Shown here piece after piece: positions 1 to 8,640 of a DNA stretch of 64,000 bases. The first letter of the stretch is position 1, and each line of letters starts with the position of its first letter. The notes under the pieces were generated by a model. It searched no databases, was not told where the DNA came from, and worked only from the letters and a program-made list of their open reading frames with translations. This DNA comes from Donghicola sp041224595 (lineage in GTDB: Bacteria; Pseudomonadota; Alphaproteobacteria; Rhodobacterales; Rhodobacteraceae), in assembly GCF_041224595.1 (NCBI RefSeq), contig NZ_JBGFGN010000162.1, forward strand, positions 310,001-374,000. Reading direction: 5' to 3'. The translations under genes were made by a program, and so were the position numbers.

Positions 1-98
1 GCGAAACCGCCACGCGGATCATCAACGAGGTCAAGGGCATCAACCGGTGCACCTACGACATCACCTCGAAGCCTCCGGGCACCATCGAGTGGGAATAA
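1..98 (+). CDS. guaA: GMP synthase (glutamine-hydrolysing), C-terminal end only
   Basis: Only the last 31 codons are in the window, in the frame that ends with TAA at 96-98. The visible tail includes [20 protein letters not shown] followed by a final E, which matches the very conserved C-terminus of GuaA (dimerisation domain, ending in PPxTIEWE). GuaA makes GMP from XMP, glutamine and ATP in the cytosol. The gene enters from the left edge and is closed by a strong hairpin terminator 11 bp downstream. The call rests on the C-terminal signature alone. Confidence 0.9.
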
Positions 99-108
99 CC
101 CAATTCCA

Positions 109-138
109 AGCCGCCCCGAGCCGGGCGGCTTTTTCTTT
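109..138 (+). terminator. Rho-independent terminator of guaA
   Basis: Perfect 8-bp stem AGCCGCCC / GGGCGGCT with a 6-nt loop (CGAGCC), followed directly by TTTTTCTTT. Confidence 0.9.
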
Positions 139-211
139 GCGCTCTTATGAACAGGTGCTGCAACCACCCCCCTCAAGTCGCTGACTCAGCAAGCTCTGAA
201 ACGGGATCTAA

Positions 212-220
212 GGTTGCAGG
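212..220. repeat. Left 9-bp target-site duplication of the IS element
   Basis: GGTTGCAGG lies immediately before the left end of the insertion sequence and is repeated exactly at 1308-1316, immediately after its right end. Nine base pairs is the duplication size known for the IS903 group of the IS5 family. Confidence 0.88.
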
Positions 221-1307
221 GGGCTTGTTGCACATATCGGTGAGAGGGATTCATCTCGGGAATCCTGATGGATAGTATGCCCAAACCTGCCAACACCCGC
301 TACCGCACGACGAACTGGTCCGACTATAGCGCCTCCCTGAAACGGCGAGGATCGCTATCCATCTGGTTCGATCCGGCAATGCCTTGGAAAGCAGGCCGAA
401 GTGGCAAGCGTGGTCACCCTCAAACCTTCTCCGACAGCGCGGTTCAGACCTGTCTCACGCTGAAAGTCCTGTTCGGCCTGCCGCTTCGGCAGACCGTCAG
501 TCTGGTCGCAAGTCTTATCGAGATGGCCGAGCTCGACTGGCCCGTACCTGACTATTCGACGTTGTGCCGACGTCAGGCTCGGATGCAGGTGCAGATCCCG
601 TATCGGCGCTCCAGTCAGCCTATGAATCTCCTGATCGACAGCACCGGCATTCGTTTTCGCGGCGACGGCGAATGGCTCTCGCGCAAGCATGGCGCGACGC
701 GCAGACGCGAATGGCGCAAGGTGCATCTGGCGATGGATACCACAACGGGCGACATTCGCGCGGTCGAGTTCACCTCGAGCAGGCAGGGCGACAGCCCGGT
801 CCTGCCGGAGCTCCTGGTGCAGATCCCGGCGGGCGAAGAAATCGAAACCGTCACCGCCGATAGCGCCTATGACACGCGCCGCTGCCATGCCGCGATCCTC
901 GAGCATGGAGCCGACCCGATCATCCCGATCCGACGTAACGGGCGCGCCTGGAAACCCGATTGCCCCGCCGCGAGATCTCGAAACGAGATCCTGCGAGCGA
1001 CACGATGTCTGGGTCGGTCCATCTGGAAGAAATGGGCCGGCTATCACGCCCGAAGTCGCGTCGAAGCACAGCCTCTCGGGACATTGGCTTCGCGCAATGC
1101 CCTGCCGGCCAGTGGATGAATCGCCTCAAGCTTTTCAGCGACCGGATCTTGTCACGTGACCCTGATCGTCAGACCGCAGAAATCCAAATCCGCATCGCCA
1201 TCATGAACCGCTGCTCGGCCCTGGGAAGGGCCGAGATCCAAGCCGTCGCCTGAAGCTTGCGGGGAAAGGGGCGGATCATCTTGGCGTCCAATTAGCGCAA
1301 CAAGGCC
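221..1307 (+). mobile_element. IS5-family (IS903-group) insertion sequence, 1087 bp
   Basis: The left end begins GGGCTTGTTGCACATAT (221-237). The right end, read on the minus strand from 1307, begins GGCCTTGTTGCGCTAAT. These are imperfect inverted repeats of the GGC(T)TTGTTGC type known from IS903-like elements. A 9-bp duplication (GGTTGCAGG) flanks the element. It carries one transposase gene that is now frame-disrupted by 41 extra bases, so the ancestral size would have been about 1046 bp, which fits the IS903 group. It sits between guaA and the sxtJ-like cassette and interrupts no recognisable gene. Exact ends were fixed by the duplication. Confidence 0.88.
268..1253 (+). pseudogene. IS5-family transposase, frameshifted
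   Basis: The N-terminal 270 residues follow the IS5/IS903 DDE transposase plan: an RYRTTNWSDY start, LLIDSTGIRF (first Asp of the DDE triad), TADSAYDTRR (second Asp), and GYHARSRVEA with the catalytic Glu region near residue 267. After VEAQ (codon ending 1071) the frame runs into 41 extra bases and stops at 1119. The rest of the protein, with the family tail RDPDRQTAEIQIRIA, continues in another frame from 1113 to the TGA at 1251-1253. Removing 1072-1112 would restore one ORF of about 314 codons. The element is probably no longer self-mobile unless the frame is bypassed. Confidence 0.85.
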
Positions 1308-1316
1308 GGTTGCAGG
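1308..1316. repeat. Right 9-bp target-site duplication of the IS element
   Basis: Second exact copy of GGTTGCAGG, directly abutting the right inverted repeat that ends at 1307. Confidence 0.88.
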
Positions 1317-1835
1317 GGACAGATTCTCTGTAGGAAGGCCGCTTAGCCCCGAGAATTCTTTTCGCGGCAAAGAAGTATCACGTCGGTACAAATTTTAGCA
1401 CTTTCTCGGCTCGATATATCCAGATTCAAATTGATAAATTTACTTTCATCATGAACTAGTATTTCTGCAAAAGGAGGACGAGAAAGCAGGAAAAAGAGAT
1501 GAAATTGCGGATCGGCCTACATGTTTACAAAGCACCTTTTGCGCTACACCTTACCGTCGTTTGTAAATAAATATCAAAACTAAACTATTCCGCGCGACGC
1601 GAAGCCGACATATGTTCGCACCTTGCGCAAAACATGTTGAAATCACCGCAAACACATTGAATAACTGCTTCCATCGGCACGGTCCTGATTACAGCTTGGG
1701 CGCATACCGATGGAAATATGAATACGCACGAAGGCATCGCGCAACTTTTGACGAGTGCTTTTTACAAAACCTTCCCTTCGGAACGCCAGTCCGAATTAAC
1801 AATTGCTTTAACGATTTTTACTCTGAGGATTACCC
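1317..1835. other. AT-rich gap without a recognisable gene
   Basis: About 520 bp, clearly richer in A+T than its surroundings. It contains a 75-codon frame (1612-1839) with no recognisable family and a 23-codon frame starting ATG at 1499 below a GGAGG. Neither can be supported. It is the likely leader/promoter region of the cassette that begins at 1836, and its base composition suggests acquired DNA next to the IS element. Confidence 0.5.
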
Positions 1836-2234
1836 GTGAAACTCCCTGACGTAGAATTACCATCGAACCGGAAGTTCGGTTTCTTTTTCACTTTTGTGTT
1901 TTTGGTTATTGCTTGGCGCCTATTCACTACAGGTTCTGCCGCGCTCGGATACCTGAGTTTGATCGTTGCAGCAGTGTTCCTGCTGGTCACAATGATCAAG
2001 GCAGACCTGCTCCTCCCCTTGAACAAGGGCTGGATGGCCTTCGGGCTTGTCCTTGGCATGATCGTTAGCCCGATTGTTCTCGGTATCATCTATTTCGGCC
2101 TCTTCACACCTGTTAGTCTCGTCATGAAGGCTGTCGGCCGTGACGAATTGGGCCTGAAGCTCAAACGCACCGGCTCTCATTGGAAGGTCCGTGAAGAAGC
2201 GACCGCCGCAGGTTCGTTCAAGAACCAATTCTAA
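1836..2234 (+). CDS. SxtJ-family small membrane protein
   Basis: 132 residues with three or four hydrophobic segments (about 14-30, 36-53, 66-88, running into 88-97) and a basic tail (LKLKRTGSHW). The layout and the end FTPVSLVMKAVGRDELGLKL match the SxtJ family, named after a protein of the cyanobacterial saxitoxin cluster whose role is not established. The GTG start is supported by GAGGA at 1825-1829. It is followed at 37 bp by a DUF5989 microprotein and then by a carbamoyltransferase, the association in which this family is usually met, so it probably serves the carbamoyltransferase pathway at the inner membrane. Function remains unknown. Confidence 0.75.
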   Translation: MKLPDVELPSNRKFGFFFTFVFLVIAWRLFTTGSAALGYLSLIVAAVFLLVTMIKADLLLPLNKGWMAFGLVLGMIVSPIVLGIIYFGLFTPVSLVMKAVGRDELGLKLKRTGSHWKVREEATAAGSFKNQF

Positions 2235-2271
2235 AACTTACGAGATACGATTTACAAGGTTAGGAATTGAA

Positions 2272-2421
2272 ATGGAATTCATCGGAGAACTTTTCACATT
2301 TCTTGGAGCCAAAAAGAAACTTTGGCTCATTCCGATTATTAGCATCATGTTTATTCTGGGCGGCCTGCTTATTCTTGCGCAGGGTTCTGTTGTCGCTCCG
2401 TTTATCTACACACTCTTCTAA
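2272..2421 (+). CDS. DUF5989-type single-pass membrane microprotein
   Basis: A 49-residue protein: N-terminal amphipathic stretch MEFIGELFTFLGAKKKLW, then one transmembrane helix at about 18-37 and a short hydrophobic tail. It matches the short DUF5989 proteins seen between SxtJ-like and carbamoyltransferase genes. The ATG at 2272 was chosen because the family begins at this MEF; an in-frame extension upstream would overlap the previous gene and lacks similarity. It ends 18 bp before the carbamoyltransferase start, so the genes form one operon. It may anchor or recruit the enzyme to the membrane (inference). Confidence 0.72.
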   Translation: MEFIGELFTFLGAKKKLWLIPIISIMFILGGLLILAQGSVVAPFIYTLF

Positions 2422-2439
2422 TTCCATTGGAATTGAACC

Positions 2440-4278
2440 ATGTACATTTTGGGTATTTCCGCGTTTTACCACGATAGCGCGGCCTGCCTGCTGAAAGATG
2501 GCGTTATCATCGCAGCAGCTCAAGAAGAACGCTTCACACGCAAGAAGCACGATCCCGGCTTCCCACACGAAGCCATCAAATACTGCCTGCAAGAAGCGGG
2601 CATCACCGGAAAGAGCATCGACAACGTCGTCTTTTACGAAAAGCCTTTTGTAAAGTTCGAGCGCCTGCTGGAAACCTACTTGGCGTTTGCACCCAAAGGT
2701 TTCAAAAGCTTCAGGACGTCGATGCCGCTGTGGATCAAGGAAAAACTTTTCCAAAAGTCCATGCTGACCAAAGAGTTGGAAGAAACTCTGGGCAAGGACA
2801 TTAAATGGCGTGACCGGATCCTGTTTTCGGAACACCATTTGTCCCACGCTGCCAGTGCATTCTACCCTTCGCCCTTCGAGAGTGCGGCTGTGCTCACTCT
2901 GGACGGGGTGGGAGAATGGACCACGACCTCTTTGGCAATTGGCAAGGGCAAAGACCTCAAGGTGCTCAAGGAAATTCATTTCCCGCATTCGTTGGGTCTG
3001 CTGTATTCCGCTTTCACGTATTACACCGGTTTCAAGGTGAATTCCGGTGAATATAAAGTGATGGGCCTCGCCCCGTATGGCGAGCCCAAATACGCCGACC
3101 TGATCCGTGAGAACCTGATTCTCGTGGCGGAGGATGGCAGCTTCCAGCTGGACATGAGCTATTTCGACTACGCGACTGGTCTGACGATGACCAACAAGAA
3201 GTTCGACGATCTTTTTGGCGGGCCGCCCCGCACATCGGAAACCGAACTCACCCAGCGCGAGATGGATCTGGCAGCTTCGGTCCAGAAAGTGACCGAAGAC
3301 ATCGTCCTCGAGATCGCTCGTGGAATCGCCAAGGAAACTGGGGAAAAGAACCTCTGTCTGGCAGGCGGCGTGGCACTGAACTGCGTGGCGAACGGTATTC
3401 TGCTGCGCGAGAAGATTTTTGAAAACATCTGGATTCAGCCTGCAGCCGGTGATGCCGGTGGTGCGCTCGGTGCTGCTCTGGCGGTCTGGTATCAGGACCA
3501 CGCGACAGAGCGGAAGCTGTCCAATGACCGCGACGCAATGCGCGGGGCCTATCTGGGACCGGACTTCGAAGATTTCGAGATCGAGCACGAACTGCTCGCG
3601 TGCGGTGCAAAGTTCCACAAGATGGATGATGACGGCCTGATCGAAAGCGTTGCGTCGGCTTTGGCCAACGAGAAGGCGATTGGCTGGATGCAGGGCCGTA
3701 TGGAATTCGGTCCACGCGCCTTGGGCGGCCGCAGCATCATCGCAGACCCGCGCTCACCGGTCATGCAAAAGCAGCTGAACCTCAAGGTGAAGTATCGCGA
3801 GAGCTTCCGCCCCTTTGCCCCCAGCGTTCTGCGAGAGCATGTTGGTGAATGGTTCGAACACGACAGCGACAGCCCTTACATGCTGCTCGTGGCCGATGTT
3901 CAGGAAAGCAAGCGTCGCAAAATGACCGCCGAAGAGGACGCGCTTTTTGGGATCGAAAAGCTGAACGTGCCCCGTTCATCGGTTCCGGCAATCACCCACG
4001 TCGACTATTCGGCGCGCATCCAAACGGTGCACGAGGATACGAACCCGCGCTACCACGCGGTGATTTCAAAGTTCTACGACAAGACCGGTTGCCCTCTGGT
4101 CGTAAACACCTCGTTCAACGTCCGCGGCGAGCCGATCATCTGTACCCCGACCGATGCGTTCAAATGCTTCATGGGGACAGAGCTCGATGTTCTGGCGGTC
4201 GGCAATTACTTCCTTGTGAAGGATGAACAGGACCCCGCGCTCAAAGAGAACTACGAGGAGCGTTATGAGCTGGATTGA
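2440..4278 (+). CDS. NodU/TobZ/CmcH-type O-carbamoyltransferase
   Basis: 612 residues with both halves of the family. The N-terminal Kae1-like domain opens GISAFYHDSAACLL; the metal site appears as HHLSHAAS (His132, His136), Asp155 and Asp337 in PAAGDAGGALG; GGVALNCVANG lies between. The C-terminal domain starts near RMEFGPRALGGRS (about residue 417) and carries NVRGEPIICTP. Known members use carbamoyl phosphate and ATP to form carbamoyl-adenylate and transfer the carbamoyl group to a hydroxyl of a sugar, antibiotic or Nod factor. All key residues are present. The acceptor cannot be read from sequence; the partner genes point to a membrane-linked or exported molecule. Its stop overlaps the next gene by 14 bp. 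Confidence 0.9.
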   Translation: MYILGISAFYHDSAACLLKDGVIIAAAQEERFTRKKHDPGFPHEAIKYCLQEAGITGKSIDNVVFYEKPFVKFERLLETYLAFAPKGFKSFRTSMPLWIKEKLFQKSMLTKELEETLGKDIKWRDRILFSEHHLSHAASAFYPSPFESAAVLTLDGVGEWTTTSLAIGKGKDLKVLKEIHFPHSLGLLYSAFTYYTGFKVNSGEYKVMGLAPYGEPKYADLIRENLILVAEDGSFQLDMSYFDYATGLTMTNKKFDDLFGGPPRTSETELTQREMDLAASVQKVTEDIVLEIARGIAKETGEKNLCLAGGVALNCVANGILLREKIFENIWIQPAAGDAGGALGAALAVWYQDHATERKLSNDRDAMRGAYLGPDFEDFEIEHELLACGAKFHKMDDDGLIESVASALANEKAIGWMQGRMEFGPRALGGRSIIADPRSPVMQKQLNLKVKYRESFRPFAPSVLREHVGEWFEHDSDSPYMLLVADVQESKRRKMTAEEDALFGIEKLNVPRSSVPAITHVDYSARIQTVHEDTNPRYHAVISKFYDKTGCPLVVNTSFNVRGEPIICTPTDAFKCFMGTELDVLAVGNYFLVKDEQDPALKENYEERYELD

Positions 4279-5533
4279 GAAGACTTGGGGGAGTGAGAAA
4301 GAGAACCAGTACAAAGGGTTCATCGGCTCCTTCATCGCTTTGATGCTCGCTTTTGTTGTTCTGGTGATGATGCTGCTCCGACTTGTCGGAATCGGAGAAC
4401 AGGTTCTGTTCTACGCGCAGGTCTACCTGATGGTGCTGGCAGGGCTCGCTCTGCTGGCATCGTTCAAAAGCTGGCATATGGTGTCCGCCGTTCTGTCGGT
4501 GTTTCTATTTGTCGAACTGGCTGTGGGGTACATTCCTCTCGCCTTGGCGATGGCTGGCGTCCCCACGCGAATGGACACAACCTTCCCCGTCGAGGAGGGA
4601 AACCGCTTTCAGTTCCACCCGCTTCTGGCCTCGCTGCCCGTGGCGAATTACAGCGCGCCGACCGTGTCGCATAATGCGAACCATCTGCGGAACAATGAGC
4701 TACCCTTTGATCCGGCAAAACCACACGTCGCTGTGTTTGGCGGGTCCTCGACCTATGACCTTGGCGTCACCAGCGATGCTGCGACTTGGGTCAGCCAACT
4801 GGACACCCTGATCCCCGAATATTCGGTCTCGAATAACGGCGTTCCCGGCTATTCCAGCAGCGAGCATGTGGTTCAGACGACCTTCTACGAGGATCGCGCT
4901 GGAACAGAGCCGTTCTGTGCTGTCTACTACATGGGCTGGAACGACATCCGCGACTACGGTTTTGACAAGCTGGACAACGGCTATGCGAACTTTCACCTGT
5001 TGTCCCAATACGGGGCACAGAAAATCCGCTTTAGTCTGGGCTCGCCCTCTCCGACTTTAAACCTGTTGGCGGCCTACTTCATGCGAAACGAACTACCGTT
5101 TCCGCAGGCTCAGGGCACCGTGGGCAAGGACGTGACAGCCGACGATGATCTGTTTCGCGTGGCAGAACGCAATGTGCGTTCCATCAAAGCCATCAACGAT
5201 TCGCGGGACATTAAAACGGTGTTCATCGCGCAGATCCTGAACCGGGCAAAGTTGACCGATCCGACCCGCATTTATGGCTGGCTGCCCTTTGTTTATGACG
5301 GGGACACTTGGCCGCTGCAGGATCGGTTCAATCTCTTTGTCGGCGACCTAGCAGCCGAAATTGGCGCGGAGTTCATCTATCCGCCGATTGACGCCTTTTC
5401 CGACGAGGATTTTGCCGACAACGGACACTTCAACGATCCCGGTTCGGTTAAATTCAGCGAGATGATCAGTGAAGAGATCCGGTCTGCTTGCGGCACACCG
5501 CGCACGGCATCGTTGGCCACACCTGCGCAATAG
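4265..5533 (+). CDS. Membrane-anchored SGNH/GDSL-type hydrolase
   Basis: 422 residues. Three hydrophobic helices occupy about residues 18-40, 48-65 and 70-98; the remaining C-terminal domain has SGNH hydrolase blocks: GGSSTYDLG (Ser161 the likely nucleophile), NNGVPGYSS (block II Gly), GWND at 224-227 (block III Asn) and DNGHFND near 385-391 (DxxH). Such proteins are esterases or acyl-transfer enzymes acting on polysaccharides or lipids, here probably on the periplasmic face. The start at 4265, inside the end of the carbamoyltransferase gene, has GAGGAG just upstream; the overlap implies translational coupling. A terminator follows at 5593, closing the cassette. Confidence 0.8.
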   Translation: MSWIEKTWGSEKENQYKGFIGSFIALMLAFVVLVMMLLRLVGIGEQVLFYAQVYLMVLAGLALLASFKSWHMVSAVLSVFLFVELAVGYIPLALAMAGVPTRMDTTFPVEEGNRFQFHPLLASLPVANYSAPTVSHNANHLRNNELPFDPAKPHVAVFGGSSTYDLGVTSDAATWVSQLDTLIPEYSVSNNGVPGYSSSEHVVQTTFYEDRAGTEPFCAVYYMGWNDIRDYGFDKLDNGYANFHLLSQYGAQKIRFSLGSPSPTLNLLAAYFMRNELPFPQAQGTVGKDVTADDDLFRVAERNVRSIKAINDSRDIKTVFIAQILNRAKLTDPTRIYGWLPFVYDGDTWPLQDRFNLFVGDLAAEIGAEFIYPPIDAFSDEDFADNGHFNDPGSVKFSEMISEEIRSACGTPRTASLATPAQ

Positions 5534-5592
5534 CTAGGGCTCGACCAAAAGCTGTCTCTACGAGGCCGCAAAGCCTGACTAACAAACCTATG

Positions 5593-5624
5593 GCCCACTC
5601 TTTCGCGAGAGCGGGCTTTTTCTT
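5593..5624 (+). terminator. Rho-independent terminator after the SGNH gene
   Basis: Stem GCCCACTCT / AGAGCGGGC (one mismatch), loop TTCGCG, then TTTTTCTT. Ends the 1836-5533 operon. Confidence 0.85.
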
Positions 5625-5715
5625 GCCCGTATTTAATAGGTTTTGGTCACAATCCTGATCCATTTTACAAGTAATCTTCTTTGACTTTTGGATAGCTGAC
5701 CTCTTTTCATAACGA

Positions 5716-6369
5716 ATGTTTCGACGCCTACTTAGCCTGATCACGTATTGTGCCCTCGTCGGGCTGTTCACCGCACTCGGCTCGGCACTGCTGACCCGCA
5801 ACTGCGCTGACGTGATGCCCAGTCGTAGCCACTACGATACGATCGTGGTTCTGAGCGGAAGTCTGGGGTCCAAAGGAAAGATCGGTCCCGACACGGCCTT
5901 GCGGACCGATGCCGGTATCGATCTGTTCGAGCGGGGAATTGCTCCCAACCTTCACATGACCGGCGGCGTGTCGGAAAACAGGGTGCATGTGGCGGCCGCG
6001 ATTCAAATGGCCGAGCGCACGGCAGAGGCTGGCGTTCCTCTGGCTGCGATCAGCGTCGAAGACGACTCCAGATCCACGCTGCAGAACGCCCGAAACTCGG
6101 TATCGATGCTGGAAGGCCAAGAGCGTATCATCTTAGTCAGTGACGGCTATCATCTGTGGCGGGCGTGGCTCAGTTTTGCTTGGGCCGGTCATCCACCCGC
6201 CGGACTGTGTAAAAGCACCAGCTTCCGTCCGGACGGTGCAGAGATGAGCGCGCGGCTCGTTGTGCGCGAAGCGTTGGCCTTGTGGTTTAACGTTGGGCGC
6301 GCCGCCGTGTGGAGTGGCGCAGAACTTGTCGGGCTGACCCCTCAGCTCGGTGGTAGTTTCTTGCATTGA
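5716..6369 (+). CDS. DUF218 (YdcF/SanA-like) membrane-linked protein
   Basis: 217 residues: an N-terminal transmembrane helix (about 7-25), then a DUF218 fold with the hallmarks TIVVLSGSL, DLFERGIAPNLHMTGG, the ExxSRxTxxNA block EDDSRSTLQNA and the SxxYHLWRA block SDGYHLWRA. Family members (E. coli SanA, YdcF, ElyC) are envelope proteins connected to peptidoglycan or envelope-antigen integrity. It stands alone after a terminator, with no clear Shine-Dalgarno before the ATG, so the start is less certain. A link to the carbamoyltransferase cassette just upstream is possible but unproven. Confidence 0.75.
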   Translation: MFRRLLSLITYCALVGLFTALGSALLTRNCADVMPSRSHYDTIVVLSGSLGSKGKIGPDTALRTDAGIDLFERGIAPNLHMTGGVSENRVHVAAAIQMAERTAEAGVPLAAISVEDDSRSTLQNARNSVSMLEGQERIILVSDGYHLWRAWLSFAWAGHPPAGLCKSTSFRPDGAEMSARLVVREALALWFNVGRAAVWSGAELVGLTPQLGGSFLH

Positions 6370-6449
6370 TGCACAGGATCGAGGGTTTACTTTCGCGCGC
6401 CGCACGCAAAGATGCCTGACACATGCCCCAACTTATAGGAGCACTTTGC

Positions 6450-7313
6450 GTGTCACCGGTTCTTCGCGGCAGCCTCTGGATGAGCGGCGCTATCCTGTCA
6501 TTTTCGGCCATGGCGATTGCGGGCCGCGAAGTCAGCACAAACCTCGATACCTTCGAGATCATGTTTTACCGCAGTCTCATCGGCTTCGTGATTGTGCTCG
6601 TTTTCGCTACGGTTTCTGGCACAAAAGGCGATATTCAAACTGAAAGGTTGCCCCTGCATACTATTCGGAACATCTGCCACTTCACAGCCCAGAATTTGTG
6701 GTTCTACGCGATCACTGTGGTCCCGCTCGCGCAGGTCTTTGCGATCGAATTTAGTGCACCACTCTGGGCTTTGTTCCTGTCCGCCATCATCCTCAAAGAG
6801 CGCCTCACGCCCAGTAGACTACTCGCGGGTCTGGCTGGGTTTATCGGTATTTTGATTATCACACGGCCGGGCACATCCGCGATGGGATGGGCACAGATCA
6901 CCCCGGCACTTGCGGCCATCGGCTTTGCCGCGTCTGCGGTCACCACGCGGCTTTTGACGCGAACTGAGAAAATCACATCGATCATGTTTTGGCTAACAGG
7001 TATGCAATGCATTTTTGGCCTGATTTGCGCGGGTTGGGACATGGATATTGCGCTTCCAACGGCCGCCAACATGCCTCTGGTCACGTTGATCGCAATCTGT
7101 GGTGTGACTGCCCATTTTTGCCTCACCACCGCTCTTTCGCTCGCGCCTGCATCCATTGTGATGCCTATCGATTTCCTTCGGCTACCCCTGATTGCAGCCT
7201 TAGGCGCCCTTCTGTATTCAGAAGCCCTCGATCTTTACGTTGCGTTAGGTGCGTTGATCATCATAACTGCAAACTATGCAAATATTCGCAAAGAGACACG
7301 CGCCATAAAATAA
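6450..7313 (+). CDS. DMT-superfamily (EamA) transporter
   Basis: About 287 residues with ten hydrophobic helices in two repeated halves, the EamA arrangement, including the end-of-repeat motif FIGILIITRPG in the first half. EamA proteins are inner-membrane exporters or importers of small metabolites; the substrate cannot be predicted. GTG at 6450 was chosen because AGGAG (6437-6441) sits 8 nt upstream; the in-frame ATG at 6423 has no ribosome-binding site. Single-gene unit. Confidence 0.78.
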   Translation: MSPVLRGSLWMSGAILSFSAMAIAGREVSTNLDTFEIMFYRSLIGFVIVLVFATVSGTKGDIQTERLPLHTIRNICHFTAQNLWFYAITVVPLAQVFAIEFSAPLWALFLSAIILKERLTPSRLLAGLAGFIGILIITRPGTSAMGWAQITPALAAIGFAASAVTTRLLTRTEKITSIMFWLTGMQCIFGLICAGWDMDIALPTAANMPLVTLIAICGVTAHFCLTTALSLAPASIVMPIDFLRLPLIAALGALLYSEALDLYVALGALIIITANYANIRKETRAIK

Positions 7314-7428
7314 TGTGACGTTACGGCCAAAGTGATCACATTAACGTAAGGGCAAAGATTGACCCATCGCCTCAAGGACTCGTAGGCTGAGTTTCACCTT
7401 GGGGAGAAGGTAAGAGGGATGAGGATCC

Positions 7429-8619
7429 ATGAAAAGAACACTACTCGGTAGTGCGATGATCGCCGTTCTGGGCACTTCTGTGGCCGCAGGCGGGATCGAA
7501 CGCACCAATCAATCTAGCAGCGTCCTGTACAAAAAGGGCAATTACGTTGAGCTCGGCTTTGGCTCTGTCCGGCCAAGTGTGAGCGGCGAAGGCAAGTCCA
7601 CCGGCTACAGCTATGACAACGTGGCTAACGATTTCGCCCAGAAAGAACTGCGCGCCAAAATCGACATCAATGACCGCTTGTCCTTTGGCATCATCATGGA
7701 CCAGCCCTTTGGCGCGGACATCGATTATGGCGGCGACAGTGCGACAACCGAACTTGGCGGCACCAAAGCTTTCGCAGAAGTCAACGCTCAGACTTTCCTG
7801 CTGAAATACCAGGTGAACAGCAATGCCAGCGTTTTTGGCGGCTTGCGTCGTCAGACAGCTTCGGGTGACATCACTTTGGACGGCACCACGTATGGCGGCA
7901 CCCTTCAGGTTCTTCCGCCCCCGCCCGCAGGTCCCGGTGGCGTTCTGTCGTCAGGCGCGTCGGGCTATAATATCGAGCTCAAAGACGCGGTCGGCACCGG
8001 CTACACCGTTGGCGCGGCCTATGAAATTCCCGACATTGCCTTGCGCGTCGCTCTGTCGTTCAACTCTGAGATCACCCACAAGATGGACGTCGAAGAGACA
8101 CTGCCTTTGGACGTTGTGGTCCCCGGAGTGGGCGTTGTGGCAAGTTCGACCACGACCAGCAGCGGTTCGCTTGATGTGAAAACGCCCAAGTCGTGGAACC
8201 TTGATGTTCAGTCCGGTATCGCGAAGGATACCCTGCTCTTCGGGTCGATCCGTTGGGTCGAACATTCCGTCTTCAGCGTCTACGCCGACCTTTTGGATGC
8301 AGAATTGGTCAGCCTTGACGACACCGTCACCTATACCATCGGCGTCGGCCGTCGCTTCTCGCCAAACTTCTCGGCATTGGCTGCGTTCTCGCACGAGGCC
8401 GCCGGTGATGAAGAAGTCTCGCCACTGGCACCGACCAACGGGTTCAACGCCTTGACCATTGGTGGCGCGTATACCTTTGACAACGGTTTCGAGATTTCCG
8501 GCGGCGCAAGCTGGCGTCAGGTCGGCGATGCCAAAGCCTATGCCCGCGGCGCAACCCGCGCTGATTTCGAAGGCAACACGGCTTTCGGTGCTGGTATCAA
8601 GCTGTCCTATAGCTTCTGA
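7429..8619 (+). CDS. FadL/OmpP1-family outer-membrane transport protein
   Basis: 396 residues. A cleavable signal peptide (MKRTLLGSAMIAVLGTSVAA) is followed by GGIERTNQSSSVLYKKGNY, the N-terminal hatch signature of Rhodobacteraceae FadL-like proteins, then alternating beta-strand sequence and a C-terminal strand ending KLSYSF with the terminal Phe needed for barrel insertion. FadL proteins admit long-chain fatty acids and other hydrophobic compounds. The start has GAGGATCC just before the ATG. A strong terminator follows at 8641, so it is monocistronic. Confidence 0.87.
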   Translation: MKRTLLGSAMIAVLGTSVAAGGIERTNQSSSVLYKKGNYVELGFGSVRPSVSGEGKSTGYSYDNVANDFAQKELRAKIDINDRLSFGIIMDQPFGADIDYGGDSATTELGGTKAFAEVNAQTFLLKYQVNSNASVFGGLRRQTASGDITLDGTTYGGTLQVLPPPPAGPGGVLSSGASGYNIELKDAVGTGYTVGAAYEIPDIALRVALSFNSEITHKMDVEETLPLDVVVPGVGVVASSTTTSSGSLDVKTPKSWNLDVQSGIAKDTLLFGSIRWVEHSVFSVYADLLDAELVSLDDTVTYTIGVGRRFSPNFSALAAFSHEAAGDEEVSPLAPTNGFNALTIGGAYTFDNGFEISGGASWRQVGDAKAYARGATRADFEGNTAFGAGIKLSYSF

Positions 8620-8640
8620 CCCAGAGAGCGGTTCAATCAA

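Noticed and set aside
1499..1570. 23-codon frame below a GGAGG sequence
   Set aside because: The spacing from GGAGG to ATG is too long (about 23 nt) and the peptide has no leader-peptide or membrane signature.
1612..1839. 75-codon frame before the sxtJ-like gene
   Set aside because: No recognisable family, no ribosome-binding site, atypical composition; it ends by chance at the next start codon.
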